Source: Bacteroidota bacterium (GTDB lineage Bacteria; Bacteroidota; Bacteroidia; Chitinophagales; Chitinophagaceae). Taken from it: a stretch of DNA of 5,857 nucleotides. Under the pieces are notes generated by a model, which did no database searches, was not told the DNA's origin, and saw nothing but the letters and a program-made list of their open reading frames with translations. This document shows positions 5,684 to 5,857 of the stretch, piece by piece; within the stretch, counting starts at the first letter, position 1, and the number at the start of each line of letters is the position of its first letter. The position numbers and the translations under genes are program-made. Location: positions 1 through 5,857 of the forward strand of contig JAFAFV010000178.1 in the NCBI GenBank assembly GCA_023423285.1, read 5' to 3'.

Positions 5684-5857
5684 TTATTTTTCTTCCAGAA
5701 CTACAAACTCCTGCTCAAGGGCAAGGGCATTTGTGTAAAGTTCATCAATAAACGAAGCACCGTATTTTGCGTAGTAAGGAATAAAATTATCTACCCGCTC
5801 CTGCAACTGGTTGCCGGGAAATAATTCTTTTTTTAGTTTTTCTATTTGATGCATAGA
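5684..5857 (-). CDS. bshC: BshC, bacillithiol biosynthesis cysteine-adding enzyme (C-terminal 57 residues)
   Basis: BshC is the putative cysteine ligase of the last step of bacillithiol synthesis, adding L-cysteine to glucosaminyl-malate in the cytoplasm. Only the last 57 codons are present; the frame is open through the right edge and ends at TAA (5684-5686 on the plus strand). The family's C-terminal signature is readable: QIEKLKKELFPG (4-15 of the fragment), LQERVDNFIPYYAKYG (18-33), then FIDELY and a final FVVLEE. In full-length members (about 530 residues) this segment follows a coiled coil, which fits the QIEKLKKEL start. The in-frame ATG at 5854 is internal, not a start. The gene is convergent with the nucleotidyltransferase gene, and a hairpin follows its stop. 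Recognition is from remembered family sequence, so the call is good but not certain. Confidence 0.8.
   Translation of the reverse strand, partial: SMHQIEKLKKELFPGNQLQERVDNFIPYYAKYGASFIDELYTNALALEQEFVVLEEK

Noticed and set aside
1..5857. Search for tRNA, rRNA, CRISPR, insertion sequence, attachment site or toxin-antitoxin/defence genes
   Set aside because: No cloverleaf-like sequence, regular spaced repeat, inverted terminal repeat with transposase, or matching protein motif was seen; the coding density and gene types are those of core chromosome.

Overview
The window looks like ordinary chromosomal DNA from a member of the Bacteroidota, most likely the Chitinophagia/Chitinophagaceae. This rests on the AT-rich composition, the TAnnTTTG-type -7 promoter elements (the Bacteroidota housekeeping signature) ahead of several genes, the near absence of Shine-Dalgarno sequences, and protein styles typical of the group: an OmpA protein with TSP3 repeats, a Bacteroidota-type LipB, and a BshC C-terminus. 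The lineage is inferred from the sequence; no database was searched.

Layout, left to right. The window opens inside an OmpA-family outer-membrane gene (+, 5' end outside) that ends at a strong terminator. Convergent to it is an RluD-type 23S rRNA pseudouridine synthase (-). An 83-bp intergenic region carries divergent promoter elements for this gene and for lipB (+), the octanoyltransferase of lipoate synthesis. lipB runs head-on into a small exported protein of unknown function (-), and the two stop codons share one TTAA. Next comes a PLP-dependent enzyme of the D-cysteine desulfhydrase/ACC deaminase family (-). A 75-bp divergent gap with a near-consensus Bacteroidota promoter leads to a sugar-phosphate nucleotidyltransferase (+). 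Two adjacent hairpins separate this gene from the last gene, the 3' end of bshC (-, bacillithiol synthesis), which is cut by the right edge.

The genes do not form one pathway. They cover envelope structure, ribosome modification, lipoylation, amino-acid or sulfur metabolism, nucleotide-sugar formation and low-molecular-weight thiol synthesis. Neighbours are mostly convergent or divergent, so most appear to be separate transcription units; the only same-strand pair is the PLP enzyme followed by the exported protein. I see no mobile element, CRISPR array, tRNA, rRNA or defence system, and no good evidence for a new multi-gene system. The points most worth a second look are the OmpA domain that lacks the usual peptidoglycan-contact residues, the uncharacterised exported protein, a probably leaderless lipB mRNA, and the shared-stop convergent pair.
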